The position numbers and the translations under genes are program-made. Below, piece after piece: positions 1-11,000 of a DNA stretch of 64,000 nucleotides (positions are counted from its first letter, which is position 1; every line of letters starts with the position of its first letter). The stretch is from Labia minor. Lineage: Eukaryota; Arthropoda; Insecta; Dermaptera; Spongiphoridae. The DNA lies in contig OY720348.1 of NCBI GenBank assembly GCA_963082975.1, positions 20,265,146 to 20,329,145 on the forward strand, written 5' to 3'. A model generated the notes under the pieces. The model saw only the letters and a program-made list of their open reading frames with translations, did not search any database and was not told where the DNA came from.

Positions 1-3000
1 ACATCATAAAAATATTAAAAAAATATATTATTCATATTTCTTACTAAAAATTATTTTTTTATGCCGAAAACCTAGTGTCATCCTACGATGACCTTTCATA
101 AATTTTACGGGAAAATTAAAAAATTAAATTTTTAAAAATAAATAATAAATTCGTTCATTTTACATCATAAAAATATTAAAAAAATATATTATTGATATTT
201 CTTACTAAAAAGTATTTTTTTATGCCGAAAACCTAGGGTCATCCTACGATGACCTTTCATAATTTTTACGGTAAAATTAAAAAATGAAATTTTTAAAAAT
301 AAATAATAAATTCGTTCATTTTACATCATAAAAATATTAAAAAAATATATTATTCATATTTCTTACTAAAAATTATTTTTTTATGCCGAAAACCTAGGGT
401 CATCCTACGATGACCTTTCATAAATTTTACGGGAAAATTAAAAAATGAAATTTTTAAAAATAAATAATAAATTCGTTCATTTTACATCATAAAAATATTA
501 AAAAAATATATTATTCATATTTCTTACTAAAAATTATTTTTTTATGCCGAAAACCTAGGGTCATCCTACGATGACCTTTCATAAATTTTACAGGAAAATT
601 AAAAAATGAAATTTTTAAAAATAAATAATAAATTCGTTCATTTTACATCATAAAAATATTAAAAAAATATATTATTCATATTTCTTACTAAAAATTATTT
701 TTTTATGCCGAAAACCTAGGGTCATCCTACGATGACCTTTCATAAATTTTACGGGAAAATTAAAAAATGAAATTTTAAAAAATAAATAATAAATTCGTTC
801 ATTTTACATCATAAAAATATTAAAAAAATATATTATTGATATTTCTGATGAATAATTATTTTTTTATGCCGAAAACCTAGGGTCATCCTACGATGACCTT
901 TCATAATTTTTACGGGAAAATTAAAAAATGAAAATTTTAAAAATAAATAATAAATTCGTTCATTTTACATCATAAAAATATATAAAAAATATATTATTGA
1001 TAAACTGATGAATAATTATTTTTTTATGCCGAAAACCTAGGGTCATCCTACGATGACCTTTCATAAATTTTACGGGAAAATTAAAAAATGAAATTTTTAA
1101 AAATAAATAATAAATTCGTTCATTTTACATCATAAAAATATTAAAAAAATATATTATTCATATTTCTTACTAAAAATTATTTTTTTATGCCGAAAACCTA
1201 GGGTCATCCTACGATGACCTTTCATAAATTTTACGGGAAAATTAAAAAATTAAATTTTTAAAAATAAATAATAAATTCGTTCATTTTACATCATAAAAAT
1301 ATTAAAAAAATATATTATTGATATTTCTTACTAAAAAGTATTTTTTTATGCCGAAAACCTAGGGTCATCCTACGATGACCTTTCATAATTTTTACTGTAA
1401 AATTAAAAAATGAAATTTTTAAAAATAAATAATAAATTCGTTCATTTTACATCATAAAAATATTAAAAAAATATATTATTCATATTTCTTACTAAAAATT
1501 ATTTTTTTATGCCGAAAACCTAGGGTCATCCTACGATGACCTTTCATAAATTTTACGGGAAAATTAAAAAATGAAATTTTTAAAAATAAATAATAAATTC
1601 GTTCATTTTACATCATAAAAATATTAAAAAAATATATTATTCATATTTCTTACTAAAAATTATTTTTTTATGCCGAAAACCTAGGGTCATCCTACGATGA
1701 CCTTTCATAAATTTTACGGAAAAATTAAAAAATGAAATTTTTAAAAATAAATAATAAATTCGTATTTTACATCATAAAAATATTAAAAAAATATATTATT
1801 TTTATTTCTTACTAAAAATTATTTTTTTATGCCGAAAACCTAGGCTCATCCTACGATGACCTTTCATAAATATTACGGGAAAATTAAAAAATGAAATTTT
1901 TAAAAATAAATAATAAATTCGTTCATTTTACATCATAAAAATATTAAAAAAATATATTATTCATATTTCTTACTAAAAATTATTTTTTTATGCCGAAAAC
2001 CTAGGGTCATCCTACGATGACCTTTCATAATTTTTACGGGAAAATTAAAAAATGAAATTTTTAAAAATAAATAATAAATTCGTTCATTTTACATCATAAA
2101 AATATTAAAAAAATATATTATTCATATTTCTTACTAAAAATTATTTTTTTATGCCGAAAACCTAGGGTCATCCTACGATGACCTTTCATAATTTTTACGG
2201 TAAAATTAAAAAATGAAATTTTTAAAAATAAATAATAAATTCGTTCATTTTACATCATAAAAATATTAAAAAAATATATTATTCATATTTCTTACTAAAA
2301 ATTATTTTTTTATGCCGAAAACCTAGGGTCATCCTACGATGACCTTTGATAAATTTTACGGGAAAATTAAAAAATGAAATTTTAAAAAATAAATAATAAA
2401 TTCGTTCATTTTACATCATAAAAATATTAAAAAAATATATTATTGATATTTCTGATGAATAATTATTTTTTTATCCCGAAAACCTAGGGTCTTTCTACGA
2501 TGACCTTTCATAATTTTTACGGGAAAATTAAAAAATGAAATTTTTAAAAATAAATAATAAATTCGTTCATTTTACATCATAAAAATATTAAAAAAATATA
2601 TTATTGATATTTCTGATGAATAATTATTTTTTTATGCCGAAAACCTAGGGTCATCCTACGATGACCTTTCATAATTTTTACGGGAAAATTAAAAAATGAA
2701 ATTTTTAAAAATATATAATAAATTCGTTCATTTTACATCATAAAAATATTAAAAAAATATATTATTCATATTTCTTACTAAAAATTATTTTTTTATGCCG
2801 AAAACCTATGGTCATCCTACGATGACCTTTCATAATTTTTACGGGAAAATTAAAAAATGAAATTTTTAAAAATAATTAATAAATTCGTTCGTTTTACATC
2901 ATATAAATAATAAAAAAATATATTATTGATATTTCTGATGAATAAGTATTTTTTTATGCCGAAAACCTAGGGTCATCCTATGATGACCTTTCATAATTTT

Positions 3001-3056
3001 TACGGGAAAATTAAAAAATGAAATTTTTAAAAATAAATAATAAATTCGTTCAGTTT
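1..3056 (+). repeat. 3056-bp higher-order repeat, copy A
   Basis: Nineteen-monomer unit (19 x 161 minus 3). Rare markers recur exactly 3056 bp later: CCTAGTGTC at 71 and 3127, the unusual GATAAACTGATG monomer (its C at 1005 and 4061), and CCTAGGCTCATCC at 1841 and 4897. Between copies the monomer order and private variants are the same, with only scattered single changes (CATCAT against CATTAT near 3541). The start is set by the window edge, so the true unit phase is unknown. Confidence 0.88.
237..254. other. Representative 18-bp dyad present in almost every monomer
   Basis: GGTCATC-CTAC-GATGACC is a perfect 7-bp inverted repeat around a 4-base centre. One G:T and one A:T pair extend it to nine pairs. 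It is the longest G/C-containing symmetric element of the monomer and recurs about every 161 bp throughout the array. It can be read as two inverted RGGTCA half-sites spaced by 8 bp, or as a short hairpin in a transcript. Many substitutions fall in the centre (CTAT, CTAG, CTAA), but stem-breaking variants also exist, for example GATTACC, GTCTTCC and GATGATT. A binding protein is not established. Confidence 0.85.
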
Positions 3057-6000
3057 ACATCATGAAAATATTAAAAAAATATATTATTCATATTTCTTAC
3101 TAAAAATTATTTTTTTATGCCGAAAACCTAGTGTCATCCTACGATGACCTTTCATAAATTTTACGGGAAAATTAAAAAATTAAATTTTTAAAAATAAATA
3201 ATAAATTCGTTCATTTTACATCATAAAAATATTAAAAAAATATATTATTGATATTTCTTACTAAAAAGTATTTTTTTATGCCGAAAACCTAGGGTCATCC
3301 TACGATGACCTTTCATAATTTTTACGGTAAAATTAAAAAATGAAATTTTTAAAAATAAATAATAAATTCGTTCATTTTACATCATAAAAATATTAAAAAA
3401 ATATATTATTCATATTTCTTACTAAAAATTATTTTTTTATGCCGAAAACCTAGGGTCATCCTACGATGACCTTTCATAAATTTTACGGGAAAATTAAAAA
3501 ATGAAATTTTTAAAAATAAATAATAAATTCGTTCATTTTACATTATAAAAATATTAAAAAAATATATTATTCATATTTCTTACTAAAAATTATTTTTTTA
3601 TGCCGAAAACCTAGGGTCATCCTACGATGACCTTTCATAAATTTTACAGGAAAATTAAAAAATGAAATTTTTAAAAATAAATAATAAATTCGTTCATTTT
3701 ACATCATAAAAATATTAAAAAAATATATTATTCATATTTCTTACTAAAAATTATTTTTTTATGCCGAAAACCTAGGGTCATCCTACGATGACCTTTCATA
3801 AATTTAACGGGAAAATTAAAAAATGAAATTTTTAAAAATAAATAATAAATTCGTTCATTTTACATCATAAAAATATTAAAAAAATATATTATTGATATTT
3901 CTGATGAATAATTATTTTTTTATGCCGAAAACCTAGGGTCATCCTACGATGACCTTTCATAATTTTTACGGGAAAATTAAAAAATGAAAATTTTAAAAAT
4001 AAATAATAAATTCGTTCATTTTACATCATAAAAATATATAAAAAATATATTATTGATAAACTGATGAATAATTATTTTTTTATGCCGAAAACCTAGGGTC
4101 ATCCTACGATGACCTTTCATAAATTTTACGGGAAAATTAAAAAATGAAATTTTTAAAAATAAATAATAAATTCGTTCATTTTACATCATAAAAATATTAA
4201 AAAAATATATTATTCATATTTCTTACTAAAAATTATTTTTTTATGCCGAAAACCTAGGGTCATCCTACGATGACCTTTCATAAATTTTACGGGAAAATTA
4301 AAAAATTAAATTTTTAAAAATAAATAATAAATTCGTTCATTTTACATCATAAAAATATTAAAAAAATATATTATTGATATTTCTTACTAAAAAGTATTTT
4401 TTTATGCCGAAAACCTAGGGTCATCCTACGATGACCTTTCATAATTTTTACTGTAAAATTAAAAAATGAAATTTTTAAAAATAAATAATAAATTCGTTCA
4501 TTTTACATCATAAAAATATTAAAAAAATATATTATTCATATTTCTTACTAAAAATTATTTTTTTATGCCGAAAACCTAGGGTCATCCTACGATGACCTTT
4601 CATAAATTTTACGGGAAAATTAAAAAATGAAATTTTTAAAAATAAATAATAAATTCGTTCATTTTACATCATAAAAATATTAAAAAAATATATTATTCAT
4701 ATTTCTTACTAAAAATTATTTTTTTATGCCGAAAACCTAGGGTCATCCTACGATGACCTTTCATAAATTTTACGGAAAAATTAAAAAATGAAATTTTTAA
4801 AAATAAATAATAAATTCGTATTTTACATCATAAAAATATTAAAAAAATATATTATTTTTATTTCTTACTAAAAATTATTTTTTTATGCCGAAAACCTAGG
4901 CTCATCCTACGATGACCTTTCATAAATATTACGGGAAAATTAAAAAATGAAATTTTTAAAAATAAATAATAAATTCGTTCATTTTACATCATAAAAATAT
5001 TAAAAAAATATATTATTCATATTTCTTACTAAAAATTATTTTTTTATGCCGAAAACCTAGGGTCATCCTACGATGACCTTTGATAAATTTTACGGGAAAA
5101 TTAAAAAATGAAATTTTAAAAAATAAATAATAAATTCGTTCATTTTACATCATAAAAATATTAAAAAAATATATTATTGATATTTCTGATGAATAATTAT
5201 TTTTTTATGCCGAAAACATAGGGTCATCCTACGATGACCTTTCATAATTTTTACGGGAAAATTAAAAAATGAAATTTTTAAAAATATATAATAAATTCGT
5301 TCATTTTACATCAGAAAATTATTAAAAAAATATATTATTCATATTTCTTACTAAAAATTATTTTTTTAAAAATAAATAATAAATTCGTTCATTTTACATC
5401 ATAAAAATATTAAAAAAATATATTATTCATATTTCTTACTAAAAATTATTTTTTTATGCCGAAAACCTAGGGTCATCCTACGATGACCTTTGATAAATTT
5501 TACGGGAAAATTAAAAAATGAAATTTTAAAAAATAAATAATAAATTCGTTCATTTTACATCATAAAAATATTAAAAAAATATATTATTGATATTTCTGAT
5601 GAATAATTATTTTTTTATGCCGAAAACATAGGGTCCTCCTACGATGACCTTTCATAATTTTTACGGGAAAATTAAAAAATGAAATTTTTAAAAATATATA
5701 ATAAATTCGTTCATTTTACATCAGAAAATTATTAAAAAAATATATTATTCATATTTCTTACTAAAAATTATTTTTTTATGCCGAAAACATAGGGTCATCC
5801 TACGATGACCTTTCATAATTTTTACGGGAAAATTAAAAAATGAAATTTTTAAAAATATATAATAAATTCATTCATTTTACATCATAAAAATATTAAAAAA
5901 ATATATTATTCATATTTCTTACTAAAAATTATTTTTTTATGCCGAAAACCTATGGTCATCCTACGATGACCTTTCATACTTTTTACGGGAAAATTAAAAA

Positions 6001-6204
6001 ATGAAATTTTTAAAAATAAATAATAAATTCGTTCGTTTTACATCATATAAATAATAAAAAAATATATTATTGATATTTCTGATGAATAATTATATTTTTA
6101 TGCCGAAAACCTAGGGTCATCCTATGATGACCTTTCATAATTTTTACGGGAAAATTAAAAAATGAAATTTTTAAAAATAAATAATAAATTCGTTCAGTTT
6201 ACAT
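3057..6204 (+). repeat. 3056-bp higher-order repeat, copy B (rearranged at its end)
   Basis: Follows copy A marker by marker up to about 4.95 kb. It then lacks roughly two monomers that copy A has after the CCTAGGCTCATCC variant, and gains a local duplication at 5.0-5.75 kb. The end marker CAGTTTACATCATGAAAAT lies at about 3052 in copy A and 6196 in copy B, 3144 bp apart instead of 3056, which measures the net change. A third, shorter copy seems to begin after it. Confidence 0.75.
5308..5395 (+). repeat. Truncated 88-bp monomer
   Basis: ACATCA landmarks at 5308 and 5396 are only 88 bp apart. The sequence passes directly from the ATTATTTTTTT run into AAAAATAAATAATAAATTCG, so 73 bp including the whole CCTAGGGTCATC core is missing. 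Both breakpoints sit in T/A runs, which suggests slippage or microhomology-mediated deletion. The flanking monomers with GAAAACATAGGG and CATCAGAAAATT occur twice around it, at 5.2-5.3 and 5.6-5.75 kb. Confidence 0.85.
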
Positions 6205-7845
6205 CATGAAAATATTAAAAAAATATATTATTCATATTTCTTACTAAAAATTATTTTTTTATGCCGAAAACCTAGGGTCATCCTACGATGACCTTTCATA
6301 AATTTAACGGGAAAATTAAAAAATGAAATTTTTAAAAATAAATAATAAATTCGTTCATTTTACATCATAAAAATATTAAAAAAATATATTATTGATATTT
6401 CTGATGAATAATTATTTTTTTATGCCGAAAACCTAGGGTCATCCTACGATGACCTTTCATAATTTTTACGGGAAAATTAAAAAATGAAATTTTTAAAAAT
6501 AAATAATAAATTCGTTCATTTTACATCATAAAAATATTAAAAAAATATATTATTGATATTTCTTACTAAAAAGTATTTTTTTATGCCGAAAACCTAGGGT
6601 CATCCTACGATGACCTTTCATAATTTTTACTGTAAAATTAAAAAATGAAATTTTTAAAAATAAATAATAAATTCGTTCATTTTACATCATAAAAATATTA
6701 AAAAAATATATTATTCATATTTCTTACTAAAAATTATTTTTTTATGCCGAAAACCTAGGGTCATCCTACGATGACCTTTCATAATTTTTACGGGAAAATT
6801 AAAAAATGAAATTTTTAAAAATAAATAATAAATTCGTTCATTTTACATCATAAAAATATTAAAAAAATATATTATTGATATTTCTTACTAAAAAGTATTT
6901 TTTTATGCCGAAAACCTAGGGTCATCCTACGATGACCTTTCATAAATTTTACGGGAAAATTAAAAAATGAAATTTTTAAAAATAAATAATAAATTCGTTC
7001 ATTTTACATCATAAAAATATTAAAAAAATATATTATTCATATTTCTTACTAAAAATTATTTTTTTATGCCGAAAACCTAGGGTCATCCTACGATGACCTT
7101 TCATAAATTTTACGGGAAAATTAAAAAATGAAATTTTTAAAAATAAATAATAAATTCGTATTTTACATCATAAAAATATTAAAAAAATATATTATTCATA
7201 TTTCTTACTAAAAATTATTTTTTTATGCCGAAAACCTAGGGTCATCCTACGATGACCTTTCATAAATTTTACGGGAAAATTAAAAAATGAAATTTTTAAA
7301 AATAAATAATAAATTCGTTAATTTTACATCATAAAAATATTAAAAAAATATATTATTGATATTTCTGATGAATAATTATTTTTTTATGCCGAAACCTAGG
7401 GTCATCCTACGATGAGCTTTCATAATTTTTACGGGAAAATTAAAAAATGAAATTTTTAAAAATAAATAATAAATTCGTTCATTTTACATCATAAAAATAT
7501 TAAAAAAATATATTATTCATATTTCTTACTAAAAATTATTTTTTTATGCCGAAAACCTAGGGTCATCCTACGATGACCTTTCATAAATTTTACGGGAAAA
7601 TTAAAAAATGAAATTTTTAAAAATAAATAATAAATTCGTTCATTTTACATCATAAAAATATTAAAAAAATATATTATTGATATTTCTGATGAATAATTAT
7701 TTTTTTATGCCGAAAACCTAGGGTCATCCTACGATGACCTTTCATAATTTTTACGGGAAAATTAAAAAATGAAATTTTTAAAAATAAATAATAAATTCGT
7801 TCATTTTACATCATAAAAATATATAAAAAATATATTATTGATAAA

Positions 7846-7850
7846 CTGAT
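7846..7850. repeat. Target-site duplication, left flank of the intact copia element
   Basis: CTGAT directly before the element end TGTTGG. The same five bases follow the other end at 12423-12427. Joining the flanks gives GATAAACTGATGAATAATT, exactly the rare monomer variant seen empty near 1001 and 4057. Confidence 0.96.
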
Positions 7851-7999
7851 TGTTGGAGTTTTAAATGTGTTTAATGAAAATGCACTGTTCGAGTTTGAAT
7901 GTGTTTTTAATACAAGGTGAACATTTAAACTAAGGTCATACTATAAATATATATACAGGTAAGAAGGTGCAGGGTTACCAACTTTAATATACTTTAACA
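7851..7999 (-). repeat. 3' LTR of the intact copia element (149 bp)
   Basis: Begins TGTTGGAGTT and ends ACTTTAACA on the plus strand, and matches 12274-12422 base for base as far as I can read. In element orientation it contains an A/T run TATATATATTTATAG about 45 bases in, the only TATA-like stretch. At 149 bp it is short, but copia LTRs are often a few hundred bases or less. Confidence 0.95.
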
Positions 8000-8009
8000 C
8001 ACCCCCTTC
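8000..8009 (-). other. Polypurine tract of the intact copia element
   Basis: On the minus strand it reads GAAGGGGGTG and abuts the TGTTAAAG start of the 3' LTR. This is the standard position for plus-strand DNA priming. Between it and the ORF stop (8010-8073) there is only A/T-rich 3' untranslated sequence with a long T run. Confidence 0.85.
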
Positions 8010-8073
8010 AAGTGAATAATTAAAATATAAATAAATACAATTTTACAATATAAACATTTTTTTTTTTTTTTAA

Positions 8074-11000
8074 TTAATTCATTTGCTTGAGTCTTCTCAT
8101 ACAATCTTCTTGCTTGACCTTTGAGACGGTTTTCGTGAGAAAATCAGCAGGCATATTTTCAGTGCTTAAATACTTTAATTTTATTCTATTTTCTTTTATT
8201 AGATTTTTTATAAAATGATGTTTAATGTCAATATGTTTAGTTCTATTTTTATAAGCATTGTTTTCTGCAATGAACTTAGCACCTTGGTTATCACAATATA
8301 TTGTCGTGCATTTATTATTTTTCTCGATATTTATTTCTTTTAGAAAATTTTGCAAATATATGGCTTCTTTGGCTGCTTCGCCCATAGCCATGTACTCTGC
8401 CTCCGTGCTTGAGAGTGCGACTGTGTTCTGCTTTTTGGAGTTCCATTGGATCACACCCCCTTTAAACGTAAAAGCGTAACCTGTTATGGATTTTCGATCT
8501 ATTATTGAGTTCCCCCAATCAGAATCAACATATCCACATAATGGAGTACTCGACCCGTCAAATTTTAAACCAATATTTTTGGATCCTTTTAAGTACCTTA
8601 AAACTCTTTTTGCCGCTATGAAATGTTCTTTATCGTAACAGTTGTTAAATTGACTTAAAAAGTTCACCGCATACGTTATATCTGGTCTTGTGCTGATTGA
8701 TATATAATTCAATGATCCTATTAATGATTGATAAGGATATTTATTTAAGTTTTCTTTATTTTCGGATTTATACAATTTCAAATTTTTCTCAATCGGAGTT
8801 GAAATTGTTTTGCAATCTTCCATGTTAAACCTTTTTAACAATTCATCAATATATTTGGTTTGATTCATACTTAAGACGTTTTTATCTCTATCGTATTCAA
8901 ACTTTATGCCTAAAAATTGATTTATTTCTCCCATGTCTTTCATGTTAAAATCATTAGACAAATTCTTTTTAAATTCATTAATATCCTTTTTATTTGATCC
9001 TATTATGATTATATCATCCACGTAAATGATTAATATTAATACGTTTTTATTATTATTATTATTATTTTTAATATATATGCATGGATCACTCTCCAATGGA
9101 GACATTCCTAAATTTTTTAATTTTATGTCTAATTTTTTGTACCATTGGCGTCCGGATTGTTTCAATCCGTATATAGCCCTTTTTAATTTTAATATATTTT
9201 TCCCTTTTTTAAAGTCTTTTATCATTTGTAATGCAATCTTTTTTATATTTTCATTTTCATTTTCGACTAAATCTTTCAATATGTCGTTAAACCCTTCAGG
9301 ACATTCCATGTAAATGTTCTCTTCCAGTTCACCATTTAAATACGCTGCCTCCACGTCCATTTGTTCAATGTACCACTTTTCTTCTATAGACTTAGCCATT
9401 AGTGTCCTCACGCTGCTCATTCTGGCGACAGGTGAATAAGTATCAAAATAATCTATAGAATAAGTTTGGCTATATCCCTTGGCGACTAACCTGGCCTTTT
9501 TAGTATTATCATTTTTGGTCGTTAAGACAAAACGACTACCCACTATATTTTGATTTTCGTGTTTCCTGACCATTGTCCAAGTATCGTTTTTAATTAATGT
9601 AATCATTTCTTTCCTCATGGCTGTTTTCCATAAGTTCGAGTCTTCTTGCAATAGTGCATCTTTAATTTTCAGTTCTACATTAAGTCCTTGGACCTCTCCT
9701 TCGGTCGTTTCTATCGAGAGTTCATCTTCTGAACTTAAGACATCACTGTCTCTAGAGCTGGGAATTGTTTCTTCATCATTTTCACTTTCGGATTTTTTGT
9801 ATTGATAGACTTTTCTGGGTCTTCCCCTATTTCCACTTTTAATCATTTTAGGACGTCCTCTTCCTCTCTGTTGGTCAATGTTATTTTCGTCTATATCACT
9901 TTCTAAAGATGCATCATTATTATGTTTATCAATCATTATGTCCAAGCTGTTGTATTTTGAATTTTCTTCTAATAAATCATTATATTTTAAATTATCTCCA
10001 TTTTTATTATGAAATTCGTTTATAAATTTAATATCTCGAGTAATATGTACCCTTCTGGTCATGGGATCATATACTCTATAAGCTTTGCTTTCCTCGCAAT
10101 AACCTATAAAAATTCCTTCAATTGTTCTTGAATTTAATTTATTTTTATTATTTTTATTTAAAAAATGTACTCTCATACCAAAAGTTCTTAAATGTGAGAC
10201 ATTAAATTTTTTGTTTGTAAGGATGTTATAAGGTATTTGTCCTTTTAAAGATGATGTTGGGCTTCTGTTCCTCAAATAACATGCAGTTATTACTGCTTCT
10301 GCCCAAAAGGAATGTTCTAGATTTGCTTGTATTAACATACATCTCGTCATCTCCAATAGAGTCTTGTTCATACGTTCAGATAATCCATTTTGTTGGGGCG
10401 TATAAGGAACTGTTAATCTTCGCTTAATTCCTGATTTTTTTAAAAAATTATTAAATCTATTATTAATGTATTCTTTTCCATTATCTGATTGCAAATATTT
10501 AATCCTTTTATCTGTCATGTTTTCAATATAATTTTTATATTCAATAAATGCTTCAAAAGCTTGACTTTTGTATTTTAGAAATTTAACTTCGCAATATCTG
10601 CTTGCTTCGTCTATAAAAGTAATGAAATATTTATTTCCACCGATAGACGTGGTTCTAAATGGTCCACAAATATCTGTATGGATTATTTCCAATATTTCTA
10701 AATTTTTCTGTGAATTTGAATTTTTAAAAGGTGTTTGAGATAATTTTCCTTTAATGCATATTTCACAATTATCTAAATTTTCATTTAATATACTTTGGTC
10801 TAAACCGAAAACTTGATCTGATTTGGTTATTAGTTTTAAATCTCTTTCATTTAAATGTCCGTATCTTTTATGCCATATGTCTAATTTTGATAATTTATTT
10901 TTATTTAAATAATATGAAAAATCATTTTTATCTTTATTTTTAATATTTTCATTTAAATAATATAATCCGTTCTCCTTTTTCTTAGCTGTAAACATTAGTT

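Larger units (their letters stand above)
1..7850 (+). repeat. 161-bp AT-rich satellite array, block 1
   Basis: About 49 head-to-tail monomers. The ACATCAT landmark falls at 1, 162, 323 and 484, giving a 161-bp period. Each monomer has three A/T-only stretches around a G/C-richer core (TGCCGAAAACCTAGGGTCAT, then CCTACGATGACC), followed by TTTTACGGGAAAATT and the palindrome ATTTTTAAAAAT. About 31 of 161 bases are G or C. All monomers have the same orientation. Common length variants are 158 bp (TTCGTATTTTAC, lacking three bases) and a few of 160 or 162 bp. Nothing else is visible in the block: no ORF, no RNA gene. The array was already running at base 1. Nucleosome-scale length, AT-richness and higher-order structure fit centromeric or pericentromeric satellite, but location cannot be proved from sequence. 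Confidence 0.97.

Noticed and set aside
121..170. CENP-B box in the satellite (TTCG and CGGG both occur in each monomer)
   Set aside because: The required spacing is absent: ATTCGTTCAT has T where the box needs A, and CGGG lies about 45 bases upstream instead of just downstream.
237..254. Rho-independent terminator (hairpin with nearby T run)
   Set aside because: The stem is weak and followed by only three Ts, it repeats every 161 bp, and the context is eukaryotic satellite.
842..905. Hammerhead-ribozyme-like core in CTGATGA-type monomers: CTGATGA, then GAAA 19 bases later, then GGGTC
   Set aside because: Satellite hammerheads exist in other animals, so I tried to fold it. Stem II does not close next to GAAA (GCC is left unpaired), the stem III pairing has an A-G mismatch beside the cleavage base, and stem I has no complement before CTGATGA. 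A circularly permuted version using ATTTTTAAAAAT also fails on stem I. Most monomers lack CTGATGA altogether. A covariance-model search would settle it.
1..7850. CRISPR-like array, because short partly palindromic units recur at regular spacing
   Set aside because: The whole 161-bp unit is repeated, including what would be spacers. There are no unique spacers and no cas genes, and the embedded elements are eukaryotic LTR retrotransposons.
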